DNA of 64,000 nucleotides from Microcoleus vaginatus WJT46-NPBG5 (GTDB lineage Bacteria > Cyanobacteriota > Cyanobacteriia > Cyanobacteriales > Oscillatoriaceae): positions 62,001 through 126,000 of the forward strand of contig JAHHHM010000002.1 in assembly GCA_019359355.1 (NCBI GenBank), in the 5' to 3' direction. Under the pieces are notes generated by a model. The model made no database searches. It saw only the letters and a program-made list of their open reading frames with translations, and had not been told where the DNA came from. Both the position numbers and the translations under genes were made by a program. Shown here piece by piece: positions 17,771 through 28,333 of the stretch. Each line of letters begins with the position of its first letter. The first letter of the stretch is position 1.

Positions 17771-18355
17771 TCAACCTTTGAGGGTCGATTCAAACACGAT
17801 CTGGATAAAAGCTTCTAAGGGAGCGATACTTTTGGTAACTTTGGCTCGGAGAATCGCTCCTTCCCAACTGTTTAACAGGAATTCTGCTAAGTCGTGAGGA
17901 TTAAAATGAGCGGGAATTTCACCGGCTTCTTGAGCTTGGTGCAAACATTTGGCAAAGCGCTCTCGCCAATGGCTGAGAATTTCTTCCAACCGGGAGCGAA
18001 AAATTTCGCTTTGATCGGCAAGTTCTTGGCTTAAATTACCAATTAGGCAACCGTTACGGCACTGCCCAGACTCGAAGCGCTTACAGCTTTCCTCGAAGTG
18101 CCGGCGCAGGCGTGAAAGTGGCGTCAGAGCTTGATCTTCCAAACAGCGTTCTAAAGTGGCTTGATAAGCTTGCGCGTAATTCTCCAGCACTTGAAGACCG
18201 AAGTCTTCTTTGCTTTTGAAGTAGTAGTAGAACGAGCCTTTCGGCACGCCGGCTGTTTGCAAAATCTCCTGGATGCCGGTGTGGTTAAAGCCTTTTTCTA
18301 GAATGATCCGTGTGCCAATCTCTAGAAGCGTTGTTCTGGTTGTTTCTTTGCCCAT
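17771..18355 (-). CDS. TetR-family repressor, NemR/AcuR-like
   Basis: This 194-residue regulator has an N-terminal helix-turn-helix (GIQEILQTAGVPKGSFYYYFKSKEDF, ~28-52) and a helical ligand domain with CLIGNLSQELAD, a hallmark of the NemR/AcuR/YxaF-type subgroup. Four cysteines (71, 91, 99, 103) cluster near the region where E. coli NemR carries its sensor Cys106, so thiol sensing of electrophiles is plausible. The ATG at 18355 is used because the in-frame codon at 18391 overlaps the -35 box. It likely represses itself and the following trx and ene-reductase genes. Confidence 0.87.
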   Translation of the reverse strand: MGKETTRTTLLEIGTRIILEKGFNHTGIQEILQTAGVPKGSFYYYFKSKEDFGLQVLENYAQAYQATLERCLEDQALTPLSRLRRHFEESCKRFESGQCRNGCLIGNLSQELADQSEIFRSRLEEILSHWRERFAKCLHQAQEAGEIPAHFNPHDLAEFLLNSWEGAILRAKVTKSIAPLEAFIQIVFESTLKG

Positions 18356-18362
18356 GTTTAAT

Positions 18363-18391
18363 ATAGTAGACTGGTCGTCTACAAATGTCAA
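18363..18391 (-). promoter_or_regulatory. tetR promoter with operator between -35 and -10
   Basis: On the minus strand a perfect -35 TTGACA (18391-18386), a 17-base spacer and -10 TACTAT (18368-18363) are seen. The palindrome GTAGAC-TGGTC-GTCTAC (18366-18382) fills the spacer and touches the -10, the ideal place for a repressor. Transcription would start near 18356, only one or two bases before the ATG at 18355, implying a nearly leaderless mRNA. Confidence 0.7.
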
Positions 18392-18571
18392 GGCTTGGGA
18401 GTGCTATCTGTATGGCTGCTGATTTAGGCGGCTCTACCGGCCTTAAGAAATGAGGAAATTAAAGACGGTTTCAGCGGTTATGAGAAAATCTTGTCGGTGC
18501 TGGAGTTGTTGTGTTTGCTAAAACTGGGGTGAGGATATCCGAAGCGGGCGAGATTTTGCAATAATTAAGAA

Positions 18572-19399
18572 ATGATTGAACTGCATTGTCACACAACCTA
18601 TTCTGACGGCACGCTCACACCTGGAGAACTTGTTGCTGCTGCGGTGAAAGCTGGAGTGGTTGCGCTAGCCATTACGGATCACGATACGGTATCTGGTTGG
18701 GATGAAGCGTTGGCTGCTGCCCAGCCGCATGGTTTAGAAATTGTACCCGGAGTCGAATTAAGCACGGTTCACAATGAGCGTTCCCTGCACATTTTGGGCT
18801 TTTATCCAGATGCGGAAAAGTTACAGCGCGATCTGCATGAGCGTGTAGAGGGACGGAAACGCCGCGCCGCTGAAATGGTGGAGAAGTTAGCTGAATTAGG
18901 CTATCCCATCGAGTTGCCGGAAATGGGAGAGGGAATGGCACCAGGACGCCCTCATATTGCAACAGCAATGGTAAATGCCGGCTACGTGCACTCGAGTCGT
19001 GAGGCGTTTGATCGTTGGCTGGGTGATGGTAAACCGGCTTGCGTTGAGTATGAAAAGTTTTCAATCGTTGAAGGCATTGCTTTATTACGCAAGTCGGGAG
19101 GGGTGCCGGTGTGGGCGCATCCCTATTTATTCCGAGGCGGTACAGTTGAGCCGGTGTTAGAGGAGATGGTGGCAGCCGGTTTGATGGGGGTTGAAGTTTA
19201 CCATCCCACCCACTCTCCCTCACAAGTTGATAATTTAAAGAAACTCTGTGCTGAGTATGGTTTACTGATGACCGGCGGCAGTGATTATCATGGCCCTTGT
19301 GACTTGAAAGGAAAAGAGGCCATCCGTCTGAATATGCTCAATTTGCCGCTGAATTTGCTGGAGGCGATTAAACAAGCCGCGCTTGATTTGAAGGGCTAG
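18572..19399 (+). CDS. PHP-domain phosphoesterase (TrpH/RNase AM-like)
   Basis: This is a 275-residue metal-dependent phosphoesterase. Metal ligands of the PHP fold are visible: HCHTTYSDG (5-13), ITDHDT, PGVELST with HILGF, PHIATAMV, WAHPYLF and GGSDYHG near the C terminus. Proteins of this length and pattern (E. coli YciV/RNase AM) release 5'-nucleotides from RNA ends or hydrolyse 3',5'-bisphosphonucleotides. The exact substrate cannot be assigned. It is convergent with eno, 50 bases apart. Confidence 0.87.
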   Translation: MIELHCHTTYSDGTLTPGELVAAAVKAGVVALAITDHDTVSGWDEALAAAQPHGLEIVPGVELSTVHNERSLHILGFYPDAEKLQRDLHERVEGRKRRAAEMVEKLAELGYPIELPEMGEGMAPGRPHIATAMVNAGYVHSSREAFDRWLGDGKPACVEYEKFSIVEGIALLRKSGGVPVWAHPYLFRGGTVEPVLEEMVAAGLMGVEVYHPTHSPSQVDNLKKLCAEYGLLMTGGSDYHGPCDLKGKEAIRLNMLNLPLNLLEAIKQAALDLKG

Positions 19400-19449
19400 A
19401 AACCGAAGCTGGGGCACAGCATGAGTGTACCCCTAACCTATATTGAGTT

Positions 19450-20742
<1,293 letters not shown>

Positions 20743-21028
20743 TCAGCACTCTCACTCCATAACCTGGTAATCATTGAAACTCCTATTGGCACTCTTATGA
20801 GCGTCGGTGGAGTCTTTTTGGGCGAAATCCGTGTCTTTAGCAAGCTTCAACAATCTGTTTGCCCAATCGTTAGAATACCGACTAAACAGACTTCTGTTGG
20901 TTGATATTAAAGAAGTCTATGAATTTTGCCGGTCTTTATTTTTACCAACCGGCCTGAATAGGCGATCTGCCATAGAGCCGGTGGCGTGCCGGTAGAATGG
21001 GAAATAGTTCAGAAATTTGGAGTTGGCC

Positions 21029-21469
21029 ATGCGATTGCTACACACAATGCTGAGAGTCGGCAATCTAGAAAAATCCCTCGACTTCTACTGCAATGTCTTG
21101 GGCATGAAGTTACTGCGCCAAAAAGACTATCCGGGTGGCAAATTTACCCTCGCCTTTGTTGGCTACGGCGATGAGTCTGACACAGCCGTTTTAGAACTGA
21201 CTCACAACTGGGGTGTTGAGCAGTATAACTTAGGCGACGCCTACGGTCACATCGCACTAGGCGTAGATGATATTTATGCCACCTGTGAGCAAATCAAAGC
21301 CGGCGGAGGGAAAGTCACCCGCGAACCTGGCCCAATGAAGCATGGTTCTACAGTCATTGCCTTTATTGAAGATCCAGATGGTTATAAAGTCGAACTCATC
21401 CAGCTAAGCAGCCATAGCTCAGCCGGCAACCAAGAAACAGCTACACCACAGCCGGCAAGCTTGGGTTAG
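21029..21469 (+). CDS. gloA: Lactoylglutathione lyase (glyoxalase I)
   Basis: This 146-residue metalloenzyme isomerises the glutathione hemithioacetal of methylglyoxal to S-lactoylglutathione. It is of the bacterial (Ni2+-type) short form. Metal ligands are seen at [11 protein letters not shown] (His), [11 protein letters not shown] (Glu), GHIALGVDD (His) and GYKVELIQ (Glu). The ATG at 21029 has GGAG six bases upstream; a TTG four codons earlier is less likely. The last ~18 residues (Ser/Thr/Gln/Pro-rich) extend beyond the usual ~130. In E. coli gloA belongs to the nemRA operon; here it is 2.7 kb from tetR and has no TAGAC operator. Confidence 0.95.
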   Translation: MRLLHTMLRVGNLEKSLDFYCNVLGMKLLRQKDYPGGKFTLAFVGYGDESDTAVLELTHNWGVEQYNLGDAYGHIALGVDDIYATCEQIKAGGGKVTREPGPMKHGSTVIAFIEDPDGYKVELIQLSSHSSAGNQETATPQPASLG

Positions 21470-21640
21470 GGAATTGGGCATGGGGCATTGGGCATGGGGA
21501 GAGAGTGTGAAAATGTTCAACAATTTTAATTTCTTGGTTGTCGTGAATGACTACAGACTTGCCCATACCTTTAGGTTGGCGAAGCCTTGCCCTATCCCCA
21601 ATGCCCAATCCCCAATGCCCTATTCCCCATTCCCCTAGTC
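21470..21640. repeat. G-rich/C-rich inverted repeat element with a 32-bp block shared with 26410-26441
   Basis: The spacer opens with iterations of GGGGCATTGGGCATGG and closes with their C-rich counterparts (CCCCAATGCCC type), flanking about 60 bases. Within it, 21561-21592 is identical to 26410-26441. Such degenerate heptamer-based repeats are common in filamentous cyanobacterial spacers. No gene is seen here. Confidence 0.75.
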
Positions 21641-21688
21641 TAAGTAAGAGCCACAGGCAAAAGACCGCTTTAGTGTGAGGAGTACAAT

Positions 21689-23317
21689 GTGAAGCACGCT
21701 GATTGGCAGCTTCCCTTTCTGGGAGTAGTCGTCATGCTGAGTCAAATGCTGCCGGCATTTGCAGAATCTGCTGTGCCGGTGAAAAAAGCCGGTTTACAAT
21801 CTATCCCAACTGTTGCTCAATCTATTTCTATTGAAATTAAAGAAAGCCGGCCGGTCAATGAAGAAATTCCCATCAGTGAATTTCCAAATTCCCAGATGCC
21901 GGCCCTGATTGAGACGGTAGAGCAGGAATCGATGGCCCAAGTCACTTCTGTAGAGCAGCTAGCTGATGTTCAACCCACAGATTGGGCTTATCAAGCGTTG
22001 AAATCTTTGATTGAGCGCTACGGCATTAGCTTGGGTTATCCCGACGCGACATTTCGGGGCAATCAATCGATGACGCGATATGAATTTGCGGCGGCTTTAG
22101 AGGCTGTGCTGGAGAAGATTCAACCCCTGCTTGTCTCTGAGCAAGAATTGCTGCAAGAAGATGTTGCGACGCTGGAAAGACTGCAAAGAGATTTTGCCCA
22201 GGCTTTAGCGCGACTGCGAAATCGCTTGGACGGTATTACCGCGCGGACAACAGAACTTGAAGAAATTAGGGTTTCCGCTACAACTACAATGGCGGGGGAA
22301 TTCATTTCAACGCCAACGTTTGGCAGGGATGCTGCGGCAACAGTAGTCTCTCGGTTGCGGCTGAACCTGCTCACCGACTGGCGAGAAACCGGCGGTTTTT
22401 TAACCACTCAGTTAGAAATGGGTTCCGGGGGAGGAGATGCCATCAGCCGTGCTCAAAATGAGGGGCAAAATTTGCTGGGCAGCACCGGCTCGTTGGCAGG
22501 TGCCGGCGGACTTGATTATGTGGGGGTGGATGAATCTGTACGCTTACGCAAGCTTTACTTCACATTTGAGCCTTTGTCAAATGTTTCGTTAACGGTTGGG
22601 GCAAAAATGTCGCCCAGAGATTTTATAGATCGCAACCGATTTGCCAATAATGAAGCCGTTGATTTTAATTCCAGCTTTTTTCTGAACAATCCTTTAATTG
22701 TACAAAATCAGATTGACCGGCCTGGGGGTGCCGGTGCGGCGATTAATTGGAACCTTAAAGGAACCCCTTTTCGTGTAAACGCCCTCTACATTGCCACAGA
22801 TGCCGGCGATCCAGATGCAGCGGACGGAGGTTTTTTTGAAGATCGCAACCAAGGCAGCATCGAGCTACAATACTCCCCTAACCCAAGTTTAGCCATGCGG
22901 TTGCAATACACCAGTGCTGCGATTAATGACACCGATATTAATGCGTTTGGCATTAATGGAGAATGGGCTTACAACTCTCAAATTGCTGTGTTTGGTCGTC
23001 TTGGTTTTAGCAGTTATGCCGGCTTTAATAGCGAACTCGATAGAGACTTAGATGCACATCCCTGGACTTGGGCGGTGGGGGTGACGCTGCGGAATACGCC
23101 GCTTCCGGGAACGCTTGCCGGTGTTGCGATCGGCCAGCCGTTTATCACCGGCAGTGTCGGTGATGCAACACAAACTAATTTTGAGGCGTTTTACAATCTC
23201 TTGCTGAGTGACAATATTAGTGTGACCCCAGCTTTGCTAGCGGCGTGGAATGCTGACAATGACAGCGATAACGGATTAACTTGGCAATTCGCACTTCGCA
23301 CCGTGATTTCGTTTTAA
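21689..23317 (+). CDS. SLH-domain OprB-family outer-membrane porin
   Basis: This is a 542-residue protein starting at GTG. A signal peptide ends near residue 25 (PAFAE). An SLH domain follows at ~88-145 (LADVQPTDWAYQALKSL ... GYPDATFRG), which tethers the outer membrane to peptidoglycan-linked polymers. A coiled coil spans ~150-192. The rest is an OprB-type beta barrel ending in a terminal Phe (RTVISF), the recognition signal for the BAM machinery. This is the standard architecture of cyanobacterial major porins, some of which are linked to iron or inorganic-ion uptake. It is probably monocistronic. Confidence 0.92.
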   Translation: MKHADWQLPFLGVVVMLSQMLPAFAESAVPVKKAGLQSIPTVAQSISIEIKESRPVNEEIPISEFPNSQMPALIETVEQESMAQVTSVEQLADVQPTDWAYQALKSLIERYGISLGYPDATFRGNQSMTRYEFAAALEAVLEKIQPLLVSEQELLQEDVATLERLQRDFAQALARLRNRLDGITARTTELEEIRVSATTTMAGEFISTPTFGRDAAATVVSRLRLNLLTDWRETGGFLTTQLEMGSGGGDAISRAQNEGQNLLGSTGSLAGAGGLDYVGVDESVRLRKLYFTFEPLSNVSLTVGAKMSPRDFIDRNRFANNEAVDFNSSFFLNNPLIVQNQIDRPGGAGAAINWNLKGTPFRVNALYIATDAGDPDAADGGFFEDRNQGSIELQYSPNPSLAMRLQYTSAAINDTDINAFGINGEWAYNSQIAVFGRLGFSSYAGFNSELDRDLDAHPWTWAVGVTLRNTPLPGTLAGVAIGQPFITGSVGDATQTNFEAFYNLLLSDNISVTPALLAAWNADNDSDNGLTWQFALRTVISF

Positions 23318-23416
23318 TTGTCTACAGTCCGTTGTCACTTTGTAATTGAATGCTGAGCGATCTCAATAGAACCTGACAAACGACAATTGACCTCTGACCT
23401 CTGAGCCTGACAAATA

Positions 23417-26320
23417 ATGCAGCCAACTGATTCGACAAAATTTACCGATAAAGCCTGGGAAGCCATTGTTAAATCCCAAGAAGTTGCCCGTCGCTTCCAG
23501 AATCAGCAGCTGGAGGTAGAGCACGTTGTCACCGCACTACTGGAACAACCCGAAGGACTTGCCCCTCGGATTTTAAGTCGCGCCGGCGTGAATACTGAGC
23601 AACTGCTACAGCAATTAAAAGCATTTGCTCAGCGCCAGCCAAAGGTGGCAAAAGTTGAGCAACTGTATTTGGGGCGCGGCTTAGACATCTTATTAGACAA
23701 AGCTGAAGAGTCTCGCCAAGCCGTGCAGGACGAGTTTATCTCGATTGAACATTTACTGCTGAGCCTAGCCGATGAGGAGCGTGTAGGCCGGCGGCTGCTG
23801 AAAACGTTCAATTGCGACCGCCCATCGCTGGAAACGGCGATTAAAGCAACCAAAGGCACCGCTAAGGTACAAGATCCAACCCCGGAAAACAATTACGAAG
23901 CCCTGGAAAAATATGGGCGAGACTTGACAGAACAGGCAAAAGGTGGTAAACTTGATCCCGTTATTGGGCGGGATGAGGAAATTCGCCGCGTTATCCAAGT
24001 TCTTTCTCGCCGCATGAAGAATAACCCGGTGCTGATTGGAGAGCCTGGGGTGGGAAAAACGGCGATTGCAGAAGCGTTAGCCCAACGAATTATTAACGGG
24101 GATGTGCCGGAATCTTTGAAAAACCGGCGGCTGATTGCCCTGGATATGGGCAGCTTGATTGCCGGCGCGAAGTATCGGGGGGAATTTGAGGAGCGCCTGC
24201 GAGCGGTGCTGCGGGAAGTCATGGGATCTGACGGGCAAATTGTGCTGTTTATTGATGAGTTGCACACTGTTGTGGGTGCCGGCGCAAATAGTCAAGGTTC
24301 GATGGATGCCGGCAACCTGCTCAAACCGATGCTGGCACGGGGAGAATTGCGCTGCATTGGGGCAACCACCCTGGATGAATATCGCAAATATATTGAAAAA
24401 GATGCTGCCCTAGAGCGCCGGTTTCAACAGGTGTTAGTGGATCAACCCACGGTAGAAGATACCATTTCTATTCTGCGCGGACTCAAAGAGCGTTACGAAA
24501 TTCACCATCAAGTAAAAATCCTCGACTCCGCCCTAGTAGCGGCTGCCACCCTATCTGCACGCTATATTGCTGACCGATTTTTGCCAGATAAAGCGATTGA
24601 TTTGGTGGATGAGGCGGCGGCGAAGTTGAAGATGGAAATTACTTCAAAGCCAGAAGAACTCGAAGGTGTAGATCGCCGGCTCATGCAACTGCAAATGGAA
24701 AAACTTTCCCTAGAAGCAGAGCAGGCAAGTCGAGCTGCCGGTGAGCAGAGAAGTCGAAGTGCCGGTGAGCGGTTGGAGCGCATCGAACGAGAAATTACCA
24801 ATTTAAAACAAAAACAGCAGCACCTCAACGCTCAGTGGCAAGGCGAGAAACAGATTTTGCAAGCGATCAACACCCTAAAGGAAGAAGAAGATCAACTCCG
24901 GGTGAAAATCGAACGGGCAGAGCGTAATTACGATCTCAATACAGCCGCGCAGCTCAAATATGGGCGCTTAGAGGTTGTGCAGCGGGATCGCGAAGCCAAG
25001 GAAGCGGAACTGTTGAAGCTGCAATCTCAAGGCTCGACGCTGCTGCGGGAACAAGTCACAGAAGCCGATATTGCGGAAATTGTCGCAAAATGGACCGGCA
25101 TTCCCGTGAATCGGCTGCTAGAGTCGGAACGGCGGAAATTGCTGCAATTAGAATCTCAATTGCACCAGCGGGTGATTGGGCAGCAGGAAGCCGTCGAAGC
25201 TGTTTCAGCAGCAATTCGTCGCGCTCGTTCCGGCATGAAAGACCCCGGACGTCCGATTGGTTCCTTCTTGTTTATGGGACCAACGGGGGTAGGTAAAACC
25301 GAGCTAGCAAGAGCATTAGCTCAGTCTCTTTTTGATAGCGAAGAATCCCTTGTGCGGATTGATATGTCGGAGTACATGGAGAAGCACGCAGTTTCTCGCT
25401 TGGTGGGTGCGCCTCCGGGATATGTGGGTTATGAAGAAGGGGGTCAACTTTCGGAGGCAATTCGCCGGCATCCTTACTCGGTGCTGCTGCTGGATGAGGT
25501 GGAGAAGGCTCACCCAGATGTGTTTAATATTTTGTTACAGGTATTGGATGATGGGCGAATTACCGATTCTCAAGGCCGGCTTGTCGATTTTCGCAATACA
25601 GTGATTGTGATGACGAGTAATATCGGCAGTGATCGCATTTTCGAGGCGCTGGGGGAAAGACAAGAGGCAGAAAATGGGCGTCAAGAAAAGTTGTCGATCC
25701 AAAATACCAAAAAGTCCAAATCTAAAAATCAAGATCCAGAGGAGGAGATGCGGAAAGGCGTGATGCAGTCATTGCGCGGTCATTTTCGCCCGGAATTTTT
25801 GAATCGGGTTGATGATATTATCCTGTTCCATCCCCTCAACCGGGCGGAGTTGCGTCAAATTGTCGGCATTCAAATTAAACGCATTGAGCAACTTTTGGCG
25901 GATCAAAAAATTAGCTTCCAGTTGATGAGTGCCGCCCAAGATTATCTGGCAGATGCCGGCTATGATCCGGTGTATGGTGCGCGTCCTCTGAAGCGGGCAA
26001 TTCAGCGAGAGGTGGAAAATCCAATTGCAACAAAGTTATTGGAAAATACCTTTGTTGCCGGCGACACAATTGTGATTAATTGTGTGGATCGAACTTTAAC
26101 TTTTACTCATAAAATGCCGGGGGTTGATGAGCCGGTTGCTGAGCCGATTTCAGAGCCAGTTGTTGAGCTAGTTGCTAAGCCAGTTGTTGAGCCGGTTGCT
26201 GCTGAACCAGTTTCTAAGCCGGTTGCTGAGCCGGTTCCTAAGCCGGTGGGGCCGGCATTTGTTGATGATTCACCGGCTTCTATTCAATTAGTAGAAGTGA
26301 AAAGTGAAAAAATTGAGTGA
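23417..26320 (+). CDS. clpB: ClpB-type disaggregase with Pro/Val/Glu-rich C-terminal tail
   Basis: This is a 967-residue AAA+ disaggregase working with DnaK to rescue aggregated proteins. It shows the Clp_N repeats (1-145), D1 Walker A GEPGVGKT (208-215), the middle coiled coil (~410-530) and D2 Walker A GPTGVGKT (~621-628) with [13 protein letters not shown]. It exceeds the usual ~870 residues for two reasons. One is a ~30-residue charged insertion in D2 (about 25665-25745, [20 protein letters not shown]). The other is a tail of degenerate (A/S/E)-E/K-P-V-(A/V) repeats (about 26125-26250) followed by an acidic end. The core looks fully functional. Confidence 0.95.
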   Translation: MQPTDSTKFTDKAWEAIVKSQEVARRFQNQQLEVEHVVTALLEQPEGLAPRILSRAGVNTEQLLQQLKAFAQRQPKVAKVEQLYLGRGLDILLDKAEESRQAVQDEFISIEHLLLSLADEERVGRRLLKTFNCDRPSLETAIKATKGTAKVQDPTPENNYEALEKYGRDLTEQAKGGKLDPVIGRDEEIRRVIQVLSRRMKNNPVLIGEPGVGKTAIAEALAQRIINGDVPESLKNRRLIALDMGSLIAGAKYRGEFEERLRAVLREVMGSDGQIVLFIDELHTVVGAGANSQGSMDAGNLLKPMLARGELRCIGATTLDEYRKYIEKDAALERRFQQVLVDQPTVEDTISILRGLKERYEIHHQVKILDSALVAAATLSARYIADRFLPDKAIDLVDEAAAKLKMEITSKPEELEGVDRRLMQLQMEKLSLEAEQASRAAGEQRSRSAGERLERIEREITNLKQKQQHLNAQWQGEKQILQAINTLKEEEDQLRVKIERAERNYDLNTAAQLKYGRLEVVQRDREAKEAELLKLQSQGSTLLREQVTEADIAEIVAKWTGIPVNRLLESERRKLLQLESQLHQRVIGQQEAVEAVSAAIRRARSGMKDPGRPIGSFLFMGPTGVGKTELARALAQSLFDSEESLVRIDMSEYMEKHAVSRLVGAPPGYVGYEEGGQLSEAIRRHPYSVLLLDEVEKAHPDVFNILLQVLDDGRITDSQGRLVDFRNTVIVMTSNIGSDRIFEALGERQEAENGRQEKLSIQNTKKSKSKNQDPEEEMRKGVMQSLRGHFRPEFLNRVDDIILFHPLNRAELRQIVGIQIKRIEQLLADQKISFQLMSAAQDYLADAGYDPVYGARPLKRAIQREVENPIATKLLENTFVAGDTIVINCVDRTLTFTHKMPGVDEPVAEPISEPVVELVAKPVVEPVAAEPVSKPVAEPVPKPVGPAFVDDSPASIQLVEVKSEKIE

Positions 26321-26363
26321 AGCATAAGGCATTTAAGCATTAACTTTACGCCCTTGTAACGAA

Positions 26364-26450
26364 GGGGCATGGGGCAAGGAATATCAATTTACATTGCCCC
26401 ATGCCCCATGCCCATACCTTTAGGTTGGCGAAGCCTTGCCCCATTCCCCA
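26364..26450. repeat. Inverted repeat after clpB, plus shared 32-bp block
   Basis: GGGGCATGGGGCAA (26364-26377) and its exact complement (26394-26407) form a 14-base stem with a 16-base loop, probably acting as the clpB terminator despite lacking a long T run. Directly after it, 26410-26441 is identical to 21561-21592, and C-rich degenerate repeats follow up to the next gene. Confidence 0.75.
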
Positions 26451-26465
26451 TTCCCCAATTAACAA

Positions 26466-26945
26466 ATGCTCGTTCAACCGTTAAAAGCAAATTGGATTAC
26501 ACCGGCAAACTTTCAGCCTTACGGTCAAGTAATCTATGCCGGTAAAGACGGTGAGGCATATAATTCAGAAGACGCTCAATTGATACTTGATCGCGGAATT
26601 CCGCGATTTTATATCATGCGGCTGGAAGAAAAAGGCCGAAAGTTTCACAAAATTACTCGCCATCTTAACTGCACTCAATGTTTAGGCGCTTTGGAAGGGA
26701 AAGAGTGGTTGATGGCCGTTGCACCGCCGGCAGATCGTGACAAGCCGGTGTTAGAAGAAATTGCAGCTTTTCGGATTCCCGGTAATTGTTTTATTAAATT
26801 ACATTTAGGAACTTGGCACGCCGGCCCTTATTTCGACCATGAATTTGTCGATTTTTACAATTTGGAACTCAGTGACACGAATATTAACGATCACGACACT
26901 TGTAATTTGCGAGAAACCTACACTATCGAGTTTGAAATGATTTAA
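26466..26945 (+). CDS. Ureidoglycolate lyase (AllA)-family protein
   Basis: This 159-residue protein of the AllA cupin-like fold would act on ureidoglycolate, giving glyoxylate and urea at the end of purine/allantoin breakdown. Recognisable parts are the start PLKANWITPANFQPYGQVI, FHKITRHLNCTQCLGALEGKEW, the FRIPGNCFIKLHLGTWHAGP segment with the pocket histidine, and FYNLELSDTNINDHDT. Length matches the family. No other purine-catabolic gene is adjacent, so the physiological role is inferred only from family membership. The ATG is retained although the upstream spacer is repeat-rich and has no clear ribosome-binding site. Confidence 0.8.
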   Translation: MLVQPLKANWITPANFQPYGQVIYAGKDGEAYNSEDAQLILDRGIPRFYIMRLEEKGRKFHKITRHLNCTQCLGALEGKEWLMAVAPPADRDKPVLEEIAAFRIPGNCFIKLHLGTWHAGPYFDHEFVDFYNLELSDTNINDHDTCNLRETYTIEFEMI

Positions 26946-27069
26946 CTTCCTGTAAGCCGATAGAATTATTGCAAAAATTTCAATTTTTACAATATTGCGT
27001 TGATCTCGGCAGATAGCTTTGCTAGCTTGTAAAGTGAAATTGGAAGTTCAAGAGTATGAGAAAGCAACC

Positions 27070-27747
27070 ATGTACGTGCTAATTGGTGGAGCCGGCTTAG
27101 TGGGGTTAACTTTGGCGCAAAAACTGGTAGAACTTGGACATACTGTTGCCGTCATTGACATTGATCCGAACGCTTGCCGGTATGTCCGCGAACAAGTGGG
27201 AGCAATGGCTTTTGAGGGCAGTGCTGTCAGTACAGAAGTGCTGCTAGAAGCTGGAATTCGTAAAGCCGACTCTTTAGCAGCAGTTCTGCGAAACGATGCC
27301 TTAAATCTGGCAATGGTGACGCTTGCCAAACATTACGGAGTTTCCCACATTTTGACCCGGATGCGCCATCCTGATTTTGCTCAACCACTTCGTCTAGCTG
27401 GAGCTACCCATATTATCAGTACGATTGAGCTAGGGGTTTCAACAATGGTTAATGCTATTGAATATCCTCAAGTTGAATCAATGATGCATTTTGAGCAGGG
27501 ACAAATTGAAGTTCTCAAACTTCCCATCCCCAATAATTGCTATGTTGTTGGTCGTAGCGTTGCTGAAATTGCTCAAGATTCTCGATTCCCTACCGGCTCT
27601 CTAATTATTGGCTATCAACCTCATCCCCAAGAAAATTTGATGATTCCTAATGGTAGTACGGTACTAGAGCCAGGTTCAACTGTGCTGATTGTAACTAAAC
27701 CAGGGTCACTACATCAAGTTATTGATTTTTTTGAAGGCTGTAAATAA
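27070..27747 (+). CDS. RCK (TrkA_N/TrkA_C) cation-transport regulatory subunit
   Basis: This is a 225-residue cytoplasmic protein. Residues 1-~120 form a Rossmann NAD/nucleotide-binding RCK domain (MYVLIGGAGLVGLTLAQKL, acidic VIDIDP). Residues ~140-225 form a TrkA_C domain (IEVLKLPIPNNCYVVGRSV ... GSTVLIVTKPG). Such proteins gate K+ channels or Trk/Ktr transporters and, in some lineages, cation/proton antiporters; TrkA_C is also a known c-di-AMP receptor fold. The ATG at 27070 is chosen because the fold starts there; the frame is open for 17 more codons without similarity. The DUF3124 gene follows by five bases, so they are likely co-translated. Confidence 0.88.
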   Translation: MYVLIGGAGLVGLTLAQKLVELGHTVAVIDIDPNACRYVREQVGAMAFEGSAVSTEVLLEAGIRKADSLAAVLRNDALNLAMVTLAKHYGVSHILTRMRHPDFAQPLRLAGATHIISTIELGVSTMVNAIEYPQVESMMHFEQGQIEVLKLPIPNNCYVVGRSVAEIAQDSRFPTGSLIIGYQPHPQENLMIPNGSTVLEPGSTVLIVTKPGSLHQVIDFFEGCK

Positions 27748-27752
27748 GTTTA

Positions 27753-28328
27753 ATGAAGCGACTTTTGACTTTTTTACTATTGATTTTCGTTGTTTTGCTT
27801 TCTGCCTGCAACTCGCTAAATATTTCAACCAAGCAACCAACTAATCCTGATAATTCAGCTCAATCTCAACTTCAGATAGTTACTTTGGATGAAAATATAA
27901 AAATAGCTGCCGGTGAAACTTTATACGTTCCCGTGTATTCTCATATTTATTATGAGGATCAGGAGAAGGTTCTCAATTTGGCGGCGACTCTTAGTCTTCG
28001 TAATACAGATTTTATCAATCCTATCATCATCACTTCCGTCCAATATTATGATTCAAGCGGTAAATTAATTAAACAGTATTTAGAACAACCTATTCAACTT
28101 AGCGCGATGGCGTCTACCGATTTTGTTGTGCGTCGAAATGACACAAGTGGAGGTGTAGGAGCTAATTTTATTGTAGAGTGGGTGGCTGAAAAAGAAGTGT
28201 CTGAACCTGTAATTGAGGCAGTCATGATTGGAGCTGAATCAACTCAAGGAATTTCTTTTGTCAGTTCTGGTCGGGTGATCAACAATCAAAAAAATTCTAA
28301 GCTTTCCCCAGCAAAGGAGAGTTCTTAA
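27753..28328 (+). CDS. DUF3124 lipoprotein
   Basis: This is a 191-residue lipoprotein: a hydrophobic signal followed by a lipobox (LLSAC, Cys19). The conserved DUF3124 core begins ETLYVPVYSHIYYEDQ and ends GISFVSSGRVI. The family is found in cyanobacteria and proteobacteria and has no known function. It is tightly coupled to the RCK gene upstream and ends five bases from the convergent Na+/H+ antiporter gene, so a role in envelope or ion homeostasis is possible but unproven. Confidence 0.85.
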   Translation: MKRLLTFLLLIFVVLLSACNSLNISTKQPTNPDNSAQSQLQIVTLDENIKIAAGETLYVPVYSHIYYEDQEKVLNLAATLSLRNTDFINPIIITSVQYYDSSGKLIKQYLEQPIQLSAMASTDFVVRRNDTSGGVGANFIVEWVAEKEVSEPVIEAVMIGAESTQGISFVSSGRVINNQKNSKLSPAKESS

Positions 28329-28333
28329 AACCA

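Noticed and set aside
18672-19223. 183-codon antisense frame across the PHP gene
   Set aside because: The sense frame carries all PHP metal motifs; the antisense translation is low-complexity and matches nothing.
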